This document shows, in pieces, positions 45,314-54,235 of a DNA stretch of 64,000 bases. The DNA lies in the NCBI RefSeq assembly GCF_013376415.1, contig NZ_WYET01000004.1, positions 868,001 through 932,000 on the forward strand, written 5' to 3'. The position numbers and the translations under genes were made by a program. Each line of letters begins with the position of its first letter. Position 1 is the stretch's first letter. Source of the DNA: Flagellimonas chongwuensis (GTDB lineage Bacteria; Bacteroidota; Bacteroidia; Flavobacteriales; Flavobacteriaceae). The notes under the pieces are model-generated. The model ran no database searches and was not told the origin of the DNA. It saw only the letters and a program-made list of their open reading frames with translations.

Positions 45314-45342
45314 AAAACGACCTGTATTTTGCAGGTCGTTTT
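45314..45342 (+). terminator. Terminator after the DUF3276 gene
   Basis: AAAACGACCTG (45314-45324) pairs perfectly with CAGGTCGTTTT (45332-45342) around a 7-nt loop, followed by a T tract. Confidence 0.88.
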
Positions 45343-45384
45343 TTATTTTTACCATAGCATTTCCGCAACAAAAAATACAGAACA

Positions 45385-45945
45385 ATGGCTAGGACACCCA
45401 GCAACATGCTACCCTTGGGCACCAAAGCTCCGAATTTTGAACTCCTGGATACCGTTTCCGGCACATCCATATCGTTGAACAGTGCAAAAGGAGAGAAAGG
45501 CACGGTTATAATGTTCATATGCAACCACTGCCCATTTGTGATCCATGTAAACCCAATGATTGTTGAACTGGCCAAGGAATATCAAAAAAAAGGCATTGCC
45601 TTTGTAGCCATCTCAAGCAACGATGTGGAAAACTATCCGCAAGACTCGCCAGACCTCATGAAACAAAAAGCAAAGGAAGAAGGGTATACATTTCCATATT
45701 TATATGATGAAACCCAAGGGGTCGCCAAAGACTACGATGCAGCCTGTACACCGGATATTTATCTTTTTGATTCCCAGCTAACCTTAGTTTATAGAGGACA
45801 ACTTGACGGCTCCAGGCCCGGAAACGATGTTCCGCTCACCGGAACCGATCTCAAAAAAGCAATGGACGCTATTCTGCAGGGAAAAGAGGTCGACCAAGAC
45901 CAAAAACCGAGCTTGGGCTGTAACATCAAATGGAAAAACACCTAA
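45385..45945 (+). CDS. Thioredoxin-like redoxin (peroxiredoxin-like)
   Basis: A 186-residue cytosolic protein without a signal peptide. The redoxin core reads GTKAPNFELLDTVSGTSISL, then IMFICNHCPFVIHVNP with a CNHC pair in place of the usual CxxC, and YDAACTPDIYLFD with the cis-Pro region. It probably reduces peroxides or disulfides. The GNAT gene starts 6 nt after its stop, so they likely share a transcript. Confidence 0.85.
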   Translation: MARTPSNMLPLGTKAPNFELLDTVSGTSISLNSAKGEKGTVIMFICNHCPFVIHVNPMIVELAKEYQKKGIAFVAISSNDVENYPQDSPDLMKQKAKEEGYTFPYLYDETQGVAKDYDAACTPDIYLFDSQLTLVYRGQLDGSRPGNDVPLTGTDLKKAMDAILQGKEVDQDQKPSLGCNIKWKNT

Positions 45946-45951
45946 CTATAA

Positions 45952-46494
45952 ATGAACTGTGCTGTTTTGGACAATACCGTAACATTGGTCCCTGTCAACC
46001 ACGATAACCTTACAACCTACTTGACCATTGGCATTAAATCCTATCGTGAGAATTACCTTCATTTATGGGAGAATGATGACCCGACACCTTACATTTCAAA
46101 TGGTTTTACATCTGAAGTTGTAGAACGCGAACTACAGGACCCCAATGCTTTGAATTTTCTCATCAACTTGGGAGATCATACTGTTGGCATTCTGAAATTG
46201 CTAAAAGACCGTGGTGTTGATGAAATATCGGATGCCGAGGCATTAAAAGCCGAAAAAATCTATCTTTTGAAAGAGCATTCTGGCAAAGGTATTGGCAAAC
46301 AACTAATCCAAATAATTGAAGAAACGGCCCGAACACTCAACAAAAAAATCATCTGGCTGGATGCCATGCAAAAAGGCAAGCCGGTACAATTTTATCAAAA
46401 AAATGGTTTTATCATCAAAAGGGATAGCGAAGTAACTCTTCCCCATGTAAAACCAGAAGAGAAGCCCATGTATATTTTGACCAAAAAACTTTAG
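45952..46494 (+). CDS. GNAT family N-acetyltransferase
   Basis: A 180-residue protein. The acetyl-CoA-binding motif is EKIYLLKEHSGKGIGKQLIQ (the QxxGxG-like segment), followed by IWLDAMQKGKPVQFYQKNGF. It acetylates a small molecule or protein amine; substrate unknown. It starts 6 nt after the redoxin and converges on the DinB-like gene with almost no gap. Confidence 0.88.
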   Translation: MNCAVLDNTVTLVPVNHDNLTTYLTIGIKSYRENYLHLWENDDPTPYISNGFTSEVVERELQDPNALNFLINLGDHTVGILKLLKDRGVDEISDAEALKAEKIYLLKEHSGKGIGKQLIQIIEETARTLNKKIIWLDAMQKGKPVQFYQKNGFIIKRDSEVTLPHVKPEEKPMYILTKKL

Positions 46495-46495
46495 C

Positions 46496-47038
46496 CTACC
46501 ACCCTTTGCGTTCAACCAAGTTTTGTATATGCGAGTAATGATGATTGCCATGCCACGCATAGCGTCCAATATTTTCCTTTAAACTAGTTTTCTGGTTTCC
46601 ATCAGGATGAATAAAACTGCGCTGCAAGTCTTCTTCCGAAAGACCCTTCAACAAATACACCAACTTGGCATGTACAGCACTCAAATGGTACAACGACATG
46701 AGTATTGGAGCGGTTCTTGTATCGAACAACTCCGCCCAAGCCTTTTCATCGTAGGCTTTTATGGTCGGATTATCCTCCGTTAGTGCCCATTTAAAACGTA
46801 TGTAACTATTATGGTGGCTGTCAGCAATATGATGTATCAATTGGCGCACGGTCCAGCCTCCAGGGCGATAAGCGGTTTCGAGTTGTTGCTCCGAAAGTGG
46901 GGCAACCAAATCGCTTAACCTTTGAGGGAGTGTTTCCAAATCAGTGATCCATTTTTCTGTATCGTCGGTTGTAATAGCATCAGGAATCTCAAATTTTCCT
47001 ATCGGATAGCGCAGTTGTTCCAAGGTTTCATTTTCCAT
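46496..47038 (-). CDS. DinB/YfiT-type putative metal-dependent transferase
   Basis: A 180-residue four-helix bundle of the DinB/YfiT family. Metal-ligand His residues are in VRQLIHHIADSHHNSYIRF and near the C-terminus in RYAWHGNHHYSHI. In Bacillus the YfiT/BstA group transfers bacillithiol to electrophiles. Whether this organism makes bacillithiol is not shown here, so detoxification is a plausible but unproven role. A near-consensus TATTTTTA lies 4 nt before the ATG. Confidence 0.85.
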   Translation of the reverse strand: MENETLEQLRYPIGKFEIPDAITTDDTEKWITDLETLPQRLSDLVAPLSEQQLETAYRPGGWTVRQLIHHIADSHHNSYIRFKWALTEDNPTIKAYDEKAWAELFDTRTAPILMSLYHLSAVHAKLVYLLKGLSEEDLQRSFIHPDGNQKTSLKENIGRYAWHGNHHYSHIQNLVERKGW

Positions 47039-47139
47039 AAACTAAAAATAATAACTTTTTGTCAATAACACGCTTCACCAAAAAGCCGTATTTTAATACA
47101 CTTTTAACTGATTTACAACTAGACAACCAAATAATCTAG

Positions 47140-47147
47140 TAATTTTG
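47140..47147 (+). promoter_or_regulatory. Putative -7 box (TAATTTTG) of the peroxiredoxin gene
   Basis: Perfect TANNTTTG match 36 nt before the ATG. Confidence 0.45.
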
Positions 47148-47183
47148 TAGAGTACTAATTTATAAACCTAAAAATTAAAATAT

Positions 47184-47822
47184 ATGGCAACTTTAAGATT
47201 GGGAGATACCGCTCCGGATTTTACTGCGGTAACTTCAGAAGGAACTTTGAACTTTTATGAATATCTTGGGGATAGCTGGGGAATTCTGTTTTCCCACCCT
47301 GCTGATTTTACACCCGTTTGTACAACTGAATTGGGTACCGCGGCCAAATTCAAGGATGAGTTTGACAAAAGAAATGTAAAGATGATGGCTTTGAGTGTCG
47401 ATGGTGCCGCTTCGCACTTGGAATGGATAAAGGATATCAACGAAACACAAAGCACTGAAGTCAACTTTCCGATAGTTGCTGATGTGGAACGAAAGGTATC
47501 CGACCTTTATGATATGATCCACCCTAATGCAGACAATACGTTGACCGTTCGTTCGGTATTCATTATCGATCCAGATAAAAAAATTAAACTTACGCTCACC
47601 TATCCTGCCTCTACCGGACGTAATTTTTACGAATTGCTCAGAGTTGTGGATTCATTGCAGCTAACAGCAAACCATAAAGTAGCGACTCCAGCCAACTGGA
47701 AAAACGGTGAAAAAGTGGTAGTTAGTCCTGCGATACCTACGGAAGAAGCGAAAAATATTTTTACAAAAGGGGTAGAAGAAGTAAAACCATACCTACGTTT
47801 GACGCCCGATCCAACAGCTTAA
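47184..47822 (+). CDS. Prx6-type (1-Cys) peroxiredoxin
   Basis: A 212-residue peroxiredoxin. The peroxidatic site HPADFTPVCTTELG puts Cys at residue 46, and the long C-terminal half (LTLTYPASTGRNFYELLRV) is that of the Prx6/AhpC-2 group. It reduces hydrogen peroxide and organic peroxides in the cytosol. A -7 box lies 36 nt upstream. No terminator is obvious before the cold-shock gene, which has its own box. Confidence 0.95.
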   Translation: MATLRLGDTAPDFTAVTSEGTLNFYEYLGDSWGILFSHPADFTPVCTTELGTAAKFKDEFDKRNVKMMALSVDGAASHLEWIKDINETQSTEVNFPIVADVERKVSDLYDMIHPNADNTLTVRSVFIIDPDKKIKLTLTYPASTGRNFYELLRVVDSLQLTANHKVATPANWKNGEKVVVSPAIPTEEAKNIFTKGVEEVKPYLRLTPDPTA

Positions 47823-47867
47823 TTTATTTTATTTGAAGAAAAAAACTGATTGCCAATAAATTAAACG

Positions 47868-47875
47868 TACCTTTG
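47868..47875 (+). promoter_or_regulatory. Putative -7 box (TACCTTTG) of the cold-shock gene
   Basis: Perfect TANNTTTG match 29 nt before the ATG, with a TTG 15 nt further upstream. The short leader would not accommodate a long E. coli-style cold-shock 5' UTR. Confidence 0.5.
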
Positions 47876-47904
47876 GAGCCAATTTAATTTTTTCAATTTA
47901 TATT

Positions 47905-48099
47905 ATGAGTAAAGGAACAGTAAAATTCTTCAATGATTCTAAAGGTTACGGATTTATCACTGAAGATGGTTCAAACACAGATCACTTCGTACACATTTCA
48001 GGTTTAATCGATGAAATTAGAGAAGGTGACGTTGTAGAATTCGAACTACAACAAGGTAAAAAAGGATTGAACGCCGTCAATGTACAAATTGCGGAATAA
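47905..48099 (+). CDS. Cold shock protein, CspA family
   Basis: A 64-residue protein that is almost only the cold-shock fold: GTVKFFNDSKGYGFITEDG with RNP1, then DHFVHISGLID with RNP2. It binds single-stranded nucleic acid and melts RNA structure. It has its own promoter box and a strong terminator (48125-48146), so it is monocistronic. Two tiny membrane peptide genes follow. Confidence 0.97.
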   Translation: MSKGTVKFFNDSKGYGFITEDGSNTDHFVHISGLIDEIREGDVVEFELQQGKKGLNAVNVQIAE

Positions 48100-48124
48100 G
48101 TTATATAAACTTTTTTTCTAGACT

Positions 48125-48146
48125 AGTCTGGGCTGCGGCCCAGACT
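48125..48146 (+). terminator. Terminator of the cold-shock gene
   Basis: AGTCTGGGC (48125-48133) pairs perfectly with GCCCAGACT (48138-48146) around TGCG, followed by about eleven T. Confidence 0.92.
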
Positions 48147-48252
48147 TTTTTTTTTTGCTTTTTTTTTCAAATTCTACGCAACCATTCCAAAGTTTACTAT
48201 CTAAGCAATAAACAAGCACTGTTCCCCAATAACCATATAAACCTAATAATAA

Positions 48253-48339
48253 ATGAATACCTTTTTCGGAGTACTTTCGTTTTTATTGATTGTCAATGCG
48301 CTGCTATTGGTATGGAGTGTCAATGGTTCAAAAAAGTAA
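48253..48339 (+). CDS. Tiny membrane peptide 1 (28 aa)
   Basis: A 28-residue reading frame (ATG to TAA) encoding one hydrophobic helix, with VLSFLLIVNALLLVWSVNG and a basic KK end. Support that it is real: a second frame of almost the same length and pattern lies 72 nt downstream, sharing TF, LL, NA, LL, SVN and a Lys end. No known family is recognised. The orientation is probably N-out/C-in, given the basic end. The strong terminator after the cold-shock gene separates it from that gene. Confidence 0.65.
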   Translation: MNTFFGVLSFLLIVNALLLVWSVNGSKK

Positions 48340-48411
48340 CAAAAAAATCGATTAGGGCAATAGGTAGGGTTTTTTACCGTTCAACTGTTACCTAATAAAC
48401 ACGTTACAACC

Positions 48412-48495
48412 ATGACAACTTTTTTAAGCATTCTTGTTGCACTACTTGCACTTAACGCCTGTTTATTGTTTTTGAGCGTAAACCGGGCCAAATAA
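48412..48495 (+). CDS. Tiny membrane peptide 2 (27 aa), paralogue of peptide 1
   Basis: A 27-residue frame, MTTFLSILVALLALNACLLF then SVNRAK, ending in TAA. It aligns without gaps to peptide 1 over the membrane span, except for one residue at the C-terminus. The upstream sequences of both copies share ACCTAATAA. The conservation of NAxLL and SVN is stronger than hydrophobicity alone would require. A hairpin follows directly. No function can be given. Confidence 0.65.
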   Translation: MTTFLSILVALLALNACLLFLSVNRAK

Positions 48496-48497
48496 AA

Positions 48498-48521
48498 AAA
48501 GCCTCCATTACTGAAGGCTTT
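48498..48521. terminator. Bidirectional hairpin between peptide 2 and the PPIase gene
   Basis: AAAGCCT (48498-48504) pairs with AGGCTTT (48515-48521). Seven T on the minus strand make it a good terminator for the PPIase gene; on the plus strand the T tract is weaker. Confidence 0.7.
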
Positions 48522-48542
48522 CTATATTTTGACGTGATTTTT

Positions 48543-49475
48543 TTATTTCACGTTCATTAATTCCACATCAAAAATCAATGTTGCATTTGGTGGAATAACT
48601 CCGCCAGCTCCCGTACTTCCATATGCCAAATGAGAAGGAATCACAAAACGTGCCTTGTCACCTACTTTCAGCAAGCTGATACCTTCATCCCAACCGGGAA
48701 TTACTTGTCCAATACCCAATGAAAAGTCAATAGGTTGCTTTCTTTTATAGGATGAATCAAACACTTGACCATTCGTCAAAGCTCCTTCATAATGCACGGA
48801 TACGGTTTTACCCTTTTCCGCTTTGGCACCGCTACCTTTTTGAATAATCTTATAACGAAGTCCACTATCGGTCTTATCAAAACCTGCGGCCAACTTTTCC
48901 ATCTCGGCCTCTGCAGCAGCCTTTTGCGCTGCGATACGCTTTTCCCTTGCACCTTCAAATGTACGGAAGGCCTCAATAGCGTTCCAATTTTTGGCCTCTT
49001 CGCCTACCCTAAGGATTTCCAAGGTTTCAATTTTATCTCCTTGGGAAATGGCATCCACCACATCCTGACCTTCCTCAACACGACCGAAAACGGTATGCTT
49101 GTTATCCAACCATGGGGTGGCTACGTGGGTGATAAAAAATTGACTCCCATTGGTACCTGGCCCTGCATTGGCCATGGATAGCACTCCTGGTCCATCATGC
49201 ACCAAATCTGGATGAAACTCATCATCGAACTTATATCCTGGGTCTCCGGTTCCAGTTCCGGATGGACATCCGCCCTGTACCATAAAGTCGGCAATTACCC
49301 TGTGAAACTTTAGTCCATCATAATACGGTTTTCCTTGTGGCTTAGCACTGTTCTCCATATTCCCTTCTGCCAGTGCAACAAAGTTGCCAACCGTTCCAGG
49401 TGTTTTATTATGCGTAAGCTTCACCAATATTTCACCTTTGGAAGTATTGAACTTTGCGTAGATTCCGTCTTGCAT
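48543..49475 (-). CDS. Dual-family immunophilin: cyclophilin-FKBP fusion peptidyl-prolyl isomerase
   Basis: A 310-residue cytosolic protein. Residues 1-155 are a cyclophilin ([14 protein letters not shown], then [12 protein letters not shown], then [11 protein letters not shown]). A helical linker about 165-200 (rich in Ala, Glu, Lys) leads to an FKBP domain (about 205-310: [51 protein letters not shown]). Both catalytic cores look intact. Such cyclophilin-FKBP fusions are known from Flavobacterium. No signal peptide, so it assists protein folding in the cytosol. A TATCTTTG box lies 52 nt upstream. Confidence 0.93.
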   Translation of the reverse strand: MQDGIYAKFNTSKGEILVKLTHNKTPGTVGNFVALAEGNMENSAKPQGKPYYDGLKFHRVIADFMVQGGCPSGTGTGDPGYKFDDEFHPDLVHDGPGVLSMANAGPGTNGSQFFITHVATPWLDNKHTVFGRVEEGQDVVDAISQGDKIETLEILRVGEEAKNWNAIEAFRTFEGAREKRIAAQKAAAEAEMEKLAAGFDKTDSGLRYKIIQKGSGAKAEKGKTVSVHYEGALTNGQVFDSSYKRKQPIDFSLGIGQVIPGWDEGISLLKVGDKARFVIPSHLAYGSTGAGGVIPPNATLIFDVELMNVK

Positions 49476-49527
49476 TGTATATGATTAATAAATTATTAGA
49501 AAATTGGATTCTTGTTTTTCCGATGGG

Positions 49528-49535
49528 CAAAGATA
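49528..49535 (-). promoter_or_regulatory. Putative -7 box (TATCTTTG) of the immunophilin gene
   Basis: Perfect TANNTTTG match on the minus strand, 52 nt before the ATG. Confidence 0.4.
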
Positions 49536-49663
49536 GGTGTTTATGGGCAAGGTAAAAAGTCGGCAATCACTTTGAGAAACTCAGTATATATAAGAGAATC
49601 ATCCATTAAAAGGTTATGGAGCAATAATTTCTAGAAAATGAAACCAAGGCTTAAATTAGTAGT

Positions 49664-51583
49664 ATGAAAAACACCATATCCGAGCGTATTGCCGACTTTT
49701 TAAAAAACTACCCGCCTTTTAATGCCATGGAGGTTAAACAATTGGAGCAATTGTCCCTTGAGGTGACCATAATCCATAAAGAGACCAATACGGTTGTTTT
49801 CTCCCAAGGTGAAAGCCCGCACGAGAGTTTTTATGTGGTAAACAAAGGTGCGGTGGCACTTTCCAAAGCAGGTTCGAGTCAGATATTGGATATTTGTGAT
49901 GAAGGTGATGTGTTCGGACTGCGCCCCCTGCTGGCCAACGAAAGCTATAAATTGGAAGCTAAGGCCTATGAAGAAACCATCCTCTACGCCATTCCCATCA
50001 AAGATTTCAAGCCACTGGCTCTCGAAAACAAACGTATCGGGAATTTTTTGATAGAAAGTTTTGCCTCCAACACCGGAAACCCCTATTCCATTAAACATCG
50101 TGGCAAACTGTATGGTGAGAACAGTGATTCCAATCAGTATTCCAGCGACAAAATGCTGGATTTGCAGCCCATTAAATATTCCACCAAGCTCATCACCTGC
50201 AAAGAAGGGACCCAGGTAAAGACCATTGCCAACAAAATGACCAAGCACAATGTAGGTTGCATGTTGGTGGTTCGGGAAGACCTTCCTGTTGGTATCATTA
50301 CTGACAAGGATATCAGAAAAAAAGTAGCAACGGGACTGTACCCCATAACCGCCTCGGTTCAATCCATAATGTCATCCCCTATCATTACCTACCCCAAAGG
50401 ACTTACCTTGGCACAATCGCAAATGGCCATGATGAAGAGCGATATCAGCCATTTAGTGCTCACCGAGGATGGCACGACGGATACAAAAGTGGCAGGAATC
50501 CTGTCCAAACATGATATTATGGTTGCCGTGGGAAACAACCCTGCTGTTCTTTTACGCGCCATAAAAAGGGCTTCCAAAGTAAAAAGGTTACGGGGCATTC
50601 GACATGGAATCATGAATCTGCTTCAAGGTTATCTGGAACAGAATATTCCGTTGGGACTTGTTTCCAAAATTATTTCCGAACTCAATGATGCCTCTACAAA
50701 ACAGGTGGTAAAAATTGCTTTGTCCAAAATGGAAGAAGAACCTCCTGTAAAATTTACTTGGTTGAGTATGGGAAGTCAAGGTCGTGGCGAACAATTATTA
50801 AATACTGATCAAGACAACGCGATTATTTTTGAGGATGTTCCAGTGGAAAATTTGGAAGCCACCAGAGCCTATTTCCTAAAATTGGGCGAACGGATTTCCA
50901 AAATGCTAAATACCATTGGTTTTGAATATTGTCCAGCGGATATGATGGCTTATAACCCATCTTGGTGCCACAGCCTAAGTGAATGGAAAAAGGTGACCAC
51001 TCATTGGATACATAATCCGGGGCCCGACGAAATCTTATTGTCATCCATATTTTTCGACTACAATGTCACCTATGGAGATAAGTCGTTGGCCGATGAATTA
51101 TCCCAAAATATTTTTGACAATGTTCAAGGATATCCATTATTCTTTACCCATTTGGCAAGTGGTGCATTGCAAAACCCATCTCCTTCAGGATTTTTTAGGG
51201 ATTTTTTGGTGGAGCAAGATGGTGAACATAAAGACTTTTTCGATTTAAAATTACGTGCCCTTATGCCCATTATCGATGCAGCTCGGGTGCTTATTTTATC
51301 CCACTCCATCAAATCCATCAATAATACGGCCGAACGTTATGAGAAACTTGCGGAACTGGAACCAAACAACAAAGAACTCTATTTGGCCTGTTCTTACGCA
51401 AGCAAGGCTTTGCTCAAATTTAGAACAAGACAAGGTTTACTGCACAACGATTCGGGCCGATACATTGCTTTGGACAAATTGAACAAGGAAGAAAAAATCA
51501 AACTGAAGAGAACCTTTAAGACCGTTAAGGAAATTCAATCCTTGATTGAGGTCCGGTTCCAAGTAAAAAACCTTTTGCGATAA
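49664..51583 (+). CDS. cNMP-binding / CBS / DUF294 nucleotidyltransferase signalling protein
   Basis: A 639-residue cytosolic multidomain protein. Residues about 10-135 form a cyclic-nucleotide-binding-like domain, 175-290 two CBS motifs (ITDKDIRKKV, ILSKHDIMVA), and from about 300 the DUF294 nucleotidyltransferase with GSQGRGEQLLNTDQDNAI (Gly-Ser at 370-371, Asp 382 and 384), the GS-x10-DxD pattern of GlnD-like enzymes; a DUF294 C-terminal domain follows. Target unknown. Its stop overlaps the exonuclease start (TAATG). The convergent acs-actP operon suggests a role in acetate uptake control. Confidence 0.9.
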   Translation: MKNTISERIADFLKNYPPFNAMEVKQLEQLSLEVTIIHKETNTVVFSQGESPHESFYVVNKGAVALSKAGSSQILDICDEGDVFGLRPLLANESYKLEAKAYEETILYAIPIKDFKPLALENKRIGNFLIESFASNTGNPYSIKHRGKLYGENSDSNQYSSDKMLDLQPIKYSTKLITCKEGTQVKTIANKMTKHNVGCMLVVREDLPVGIITDKDIRKKVATGLYPITASVQSIMSSPIITYPKGLTLAQSQMAMMKSDISHLVLTEDGTTDTKVAGILSKHDIMVAVGNNPAVLLRAIKRASKVKRLRGIRHGIMNLLQGYLEQNIPLGLVSKIISELNDASTKQVVKIALSKMEEEPPVKFTWLSMGSQGRGEQLLNTDQDNAIIFEDVPVENLEATRAYFLKLGERISKMLNTIGFEYCPADMMAYNPSWCHSLSEWKKVTTHWIHNPGPDEILLSSIFFDYNVTYGDKSLADELSQNIFDNVQGYPLFFTHLASGALQNPSPSGFFRDFLVEQDGEHKDFFDLKLRALMPIIDAARVLILSHSIKSINNTAERYEKLAELEPNNKELYLACSYASKALLKFRTRQGLLHNDSGRYIALDKLNKEEKIKLKRTFKTVKEIQSLIEVRFQVKNLLR

Positions 51584-52233
51584 TGTGGCCGTTCTCCAAA
51601 AAAAAATCGCTGGAACTGCCCAATTTTTGGTGGGCCTATGAAGAGGATTTCAATGAAAAGCTCCCAGAGAGCATTCATGAAAATACGTTTGTGGTACTGG
51701 ATACGGAAACCACAGGTTTTAGTTTGACCAAGGACAGAATGCTCTGCATCGGTGCTTTGAAACTGAGGGACAACACCATTGTGGTTAAAGAAAGTTTTGA
51801 AGTATACATTCAACAGGAACATTACGATTCGGAGAGTGCCGAAATCCATGGGATACTCAAGCACAGTAAAAAGAGTACTATTTCTGAACTTGAAGCCCTG
51901 AAGCAGTTTTTAGAATATGCCAAAAACCACATATTGGTGGGGCACCATGTGATATTCGACGTCAATATGATGAATGCTGCACTTAAAAGAAATGGACTTC
52001 CCAAGCTCAAAAATAAAACGCTGGATACCGAATCCCTCTATATTAGAACCTTATTAATATCATCGGTGGTCCAAAAAAAAGAGCGGTACGCCTTGGACGA
52101 CCTTGCAAAAAAATTCAGTATTTCCAGAAAAGATAGGCATACAGCCTTGGGGGATGCCTTTATTACGGCAATTGCTTTTTTAAGAACCATTGAAAAACTA
52201 AAGCCACAAAAAATAAAGGACCTCCTTAGATAA
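51583..52233 (+). CDS. 3'-5' exonuclease, DnaQ/epsilon-like (DEDDh)
   Basis: A 216-residue DEDDh exonuclease. ExoI is VVLDTETTGFSL (Asp 40, Glu 42), ExoII is VGHHVIFDVNMMN (Asp 126), and ExoIII is DRHTALGDAF (His 186, Asp 191), so all catalytic residues are present. The first 30 residues are not the usual epsilon start. It is coupled to the signalling protein by TAATG. It may act on RNA, DNA or an oligonucleotide signal; the replicative epsilon subunit is less likely given this context. Confidence 0.9.
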   Translation: MWPFSKKKSLELPNFWWAYEEDFNEKLPESIHENTFVVLDTETTGFSLTKDRMLCIGALKLRDNTIVVKESFEVYIQQEHYDSESAEIHGILKHSKKSTISELEALKQFLEYAKNHILVGHHVIFDVNMMNAALKRNGLPKLKNKTLDTESLYIRTLLISSVVQKKERYALDDLAKKFSISRKDRHTALGDAFITAIAFLRTIEKLKPQKIKDLLR

Positions 52234-52243
52234 AGAGGCCCTT
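52216..52243 (-). terminator. Probable acs terminator overlapping the exonuclease 3' end
   Basis: AAGG-A-CCTC (52216-52224) and GAGG-C-CCTT (52235-52243) form a 9-bp stem with one mismatch. On the minus strand a T-rich tract (TTTATTTTTT) follows. The left arm lies inside the last codons of the exonuclease. Confidence 0.45.
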
Positions 52244-52263
52244 GCTTAAAGCAAAAAATTTAA

Positions 52264-54171
52264 TTATAGACTTTCCTTCATAATTGACTCTACTACTTCC
52301 GGGTTCAGCAATGTGGAAGTATCACCAAGGTTACTGGTATCTTTTGAAGCAATTTTTCTTAGGATTCGCCTCATGATCTTACCGCTTCGCGTTTTTGGAA
52401 GTCCCTCTACAAACTGAATCTTATCAAGCTTGGCAATCGGACCAATATGTTCCGTAATCAATTGGTTGATTTCCTTTTTCAGGTTATCCCGGTTACGAGT
52501 TTCTCCTGTTTCCTTTAAAATTACATAGCCATACAAGGCGTTTCCTTTAATATCGTGCGGAAATCCTACAATGGCCGATTCTGCCACTGCCGGATGCTCG
52601 TTTATGGCATCTTCAATTGGTGCGGTGCCCAGATTGTGTCCTGAAACAATAATAACATCGTCTACCCTACCTGTGATTCGATAGTAGCCCACCTCATCCC
52701 TGAGCGCTCCATCACCTGTGAAATATTTACCTTCAAAGGCAGAGAAATAAGTTTCTTTATAACGTTGGTGATTGCCCCAGATGGTTCTTGCAATGGATGG
52801 CCATGGATACTTGATGCAAAGCCTTCCATCAACTTGGTTTCCTTTGATTTCCTTACCATTTTCATCCATCAGTGCAGGTTGGATACCCGGCATAGGCAAG
52901 GTGGCATAAGTTGGTTTTGTTGGTGTTGAAAAAGGAATTGGTGAAATAAGTATACCTCCTGTTTCTGTTTGCCACCATGTATCTACTATCGGACACTTTT
53001 TGTCGCCCACATGATCATTATACCAGTGCCATGCTTCCTCATTGATAGGCTCTCCCACAGTTCCCAAAACCTTGAGACTAGAAAGGTCATGTTCTGTAAT
53101 AAAATCCAAGTTCTCCTTGGCCAATGCTCTAATTGCTGTGGGTGCCGTGTAGAACTGGGTTACTTTATGTTTTTGAACCACATCCCAAAATCTTCCAAAA
53201 TCGGGGTATGATGGTACACCTTCAAACATTACCGTTGTAGCCCCGTTGGCCAATGGCCCATAAACAATATAAGAGTGTCCAGTAATCCATCCAATATCGG
53301 CAGTACACCAATACACATCCTCTTCTCGGTACTGGAAAACATTTTTAAAAGTATAGGCCGTGTACACCATATACCCTCCCGTGGTATGGACCATCCCTTT
53401 TGGGCGACCTGTTGAACCTGAGGTATACAATATGAACAATGGGTCTTCGGCATCCATGAGTTCGGGCACACAATCGGAATAGGCTTTGTCCAACAACGGC
53501 TGAACCCAAACATCCCTGCCTTCTTTCATTGTAACCTTGCCGCCTGTACGTTTCGAAACCAAAACACTATCCACATCGGGGCAACTTTCAAGAGCCTCAT
53601 CCACAATGGCTTTTAAATCTATTTCTTTTTTACCACGATAAGAACCATCGGACGTCAATACCATTTTGGCACCGCAGTCGTTAATTCGAGTGGCCAACGC
53701 TGTTGAAGAAAATCCTGCAAAAACCACCGAGTGAATTGCCCCGATGCGGGCACAGGCCAAAAGTGCTATGGCCAAATCGGGAATCATCGGTAAATAAATA
53801 ACGACCCTATCCCCTTTTTCCACACCTTTATCCTTTAGCACATTGGCGTATTTGCACACCCTCTCGTGTAATTGCAGATACGTGATGTGTTCAGCTTCTT
53901 CGTTTGGATCGTTAGGTTCAAAAAGAATGGCGGTCTTATCGCCTCTTATACGTATATGACGATCTATACAATTCTCGGTAATGTTCAGTTTGGCTCCTTT
54001 AAACCAACTTATCTCTGGCTTTGTAAAATCCCATTCCAGTACCGAATCCCATTTTTTTCGCCAAAAAAAGTGTTCTTCAGCTACTTCTTCCCAAAATTCT
54101 TCAGGGTTTCTAACAGATTTTCGATACACCTGAAAATATTCCTCCAGATGTTTAATGTGGTAATTACTCAT
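52264..54171 (-). CDS. acs: Acetate-CoA ligase (acetyl-CoA synthetase)
   Basis: A 635-residue enzyme. I use the ATG at 54171; a TTG nine bases upstream is also in frame. The AMP-binding core reads YTSGSTGRPKGMVHTTGG, with WWQTETGG and the C-terminal PKTRSGKIMRR containing the Lys regulated by acetylation in other bacteria. It activates acetate to acetyl-CoA. It follows the acetate-type symporter on the same strand, so the operon couples uptake to activation. Confidence 0.98.
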   Translation of the reverse strand: MSNYHIKHLEEYFQVYRKSVRNPEEFWEEVAEEHFFWRKKWDSVLEWDFTKPEISWFKGAKLNITENCIDRHIRIRGDKTAILFEPNDPNEEAEHITYLQLHERVCKYANVLKDKGVEKGDRVVIYLPMIPDLAIALLACARIGAIHSVVFAGFSSTALATRINDCGAKMVLTSDGSYRGKKEIDLKAIVDEALESCPDVDSVLVSKRTGGKVTMKEGRDVWVQPLLDKAYSDCVPELMDAEDPLFILYTSGSTGRPKGMVHTTGGYMVYTAYTFKNVFQYREEDVYWCTADIGWITGHSYIVYGPLANGATTVMFEGVPSYPDFGRFWDVVQKHKVTQFYTAPTAIRALAKENLDFITEHDLSSLKVLGTVGEPINEEAWHWYNDHVGDKKCPIVDTWWQTETGGILISPIPFSTPTKPTYATLPMPGIQPALMDENGKEIKGNQVDGRLCIKYPWPSIARTIWGNHQRYKETYFSAFEGKYFTGDGALRDEVGYYRITGRVDDVIIVSGHNLGTAPIEDAINEHPAVAESAIVGFPHDIKGNALYGYVILKETGETRNRDNLKKEINQLITEHIGPIAKLDKIQFVEGLPKTRSGKIMRRILRKIASKDTSNLGDTSTLLNPEVVESIMKESL

Positions 54172-54235
54172 TATGTTCAATTAAATTTTAAGCTGCCTTA
54201 AAAATACGGAAAAACGGAGTGATTTCACAGGAGAT

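Noticed and set aside
49700..50362. 220-codon frame antisense to the DUF294 signalling gene
   Set aside because: The plus strand encodes a convincing multidomain protein with an intact active site; the antisense product looks like a translated shadow.
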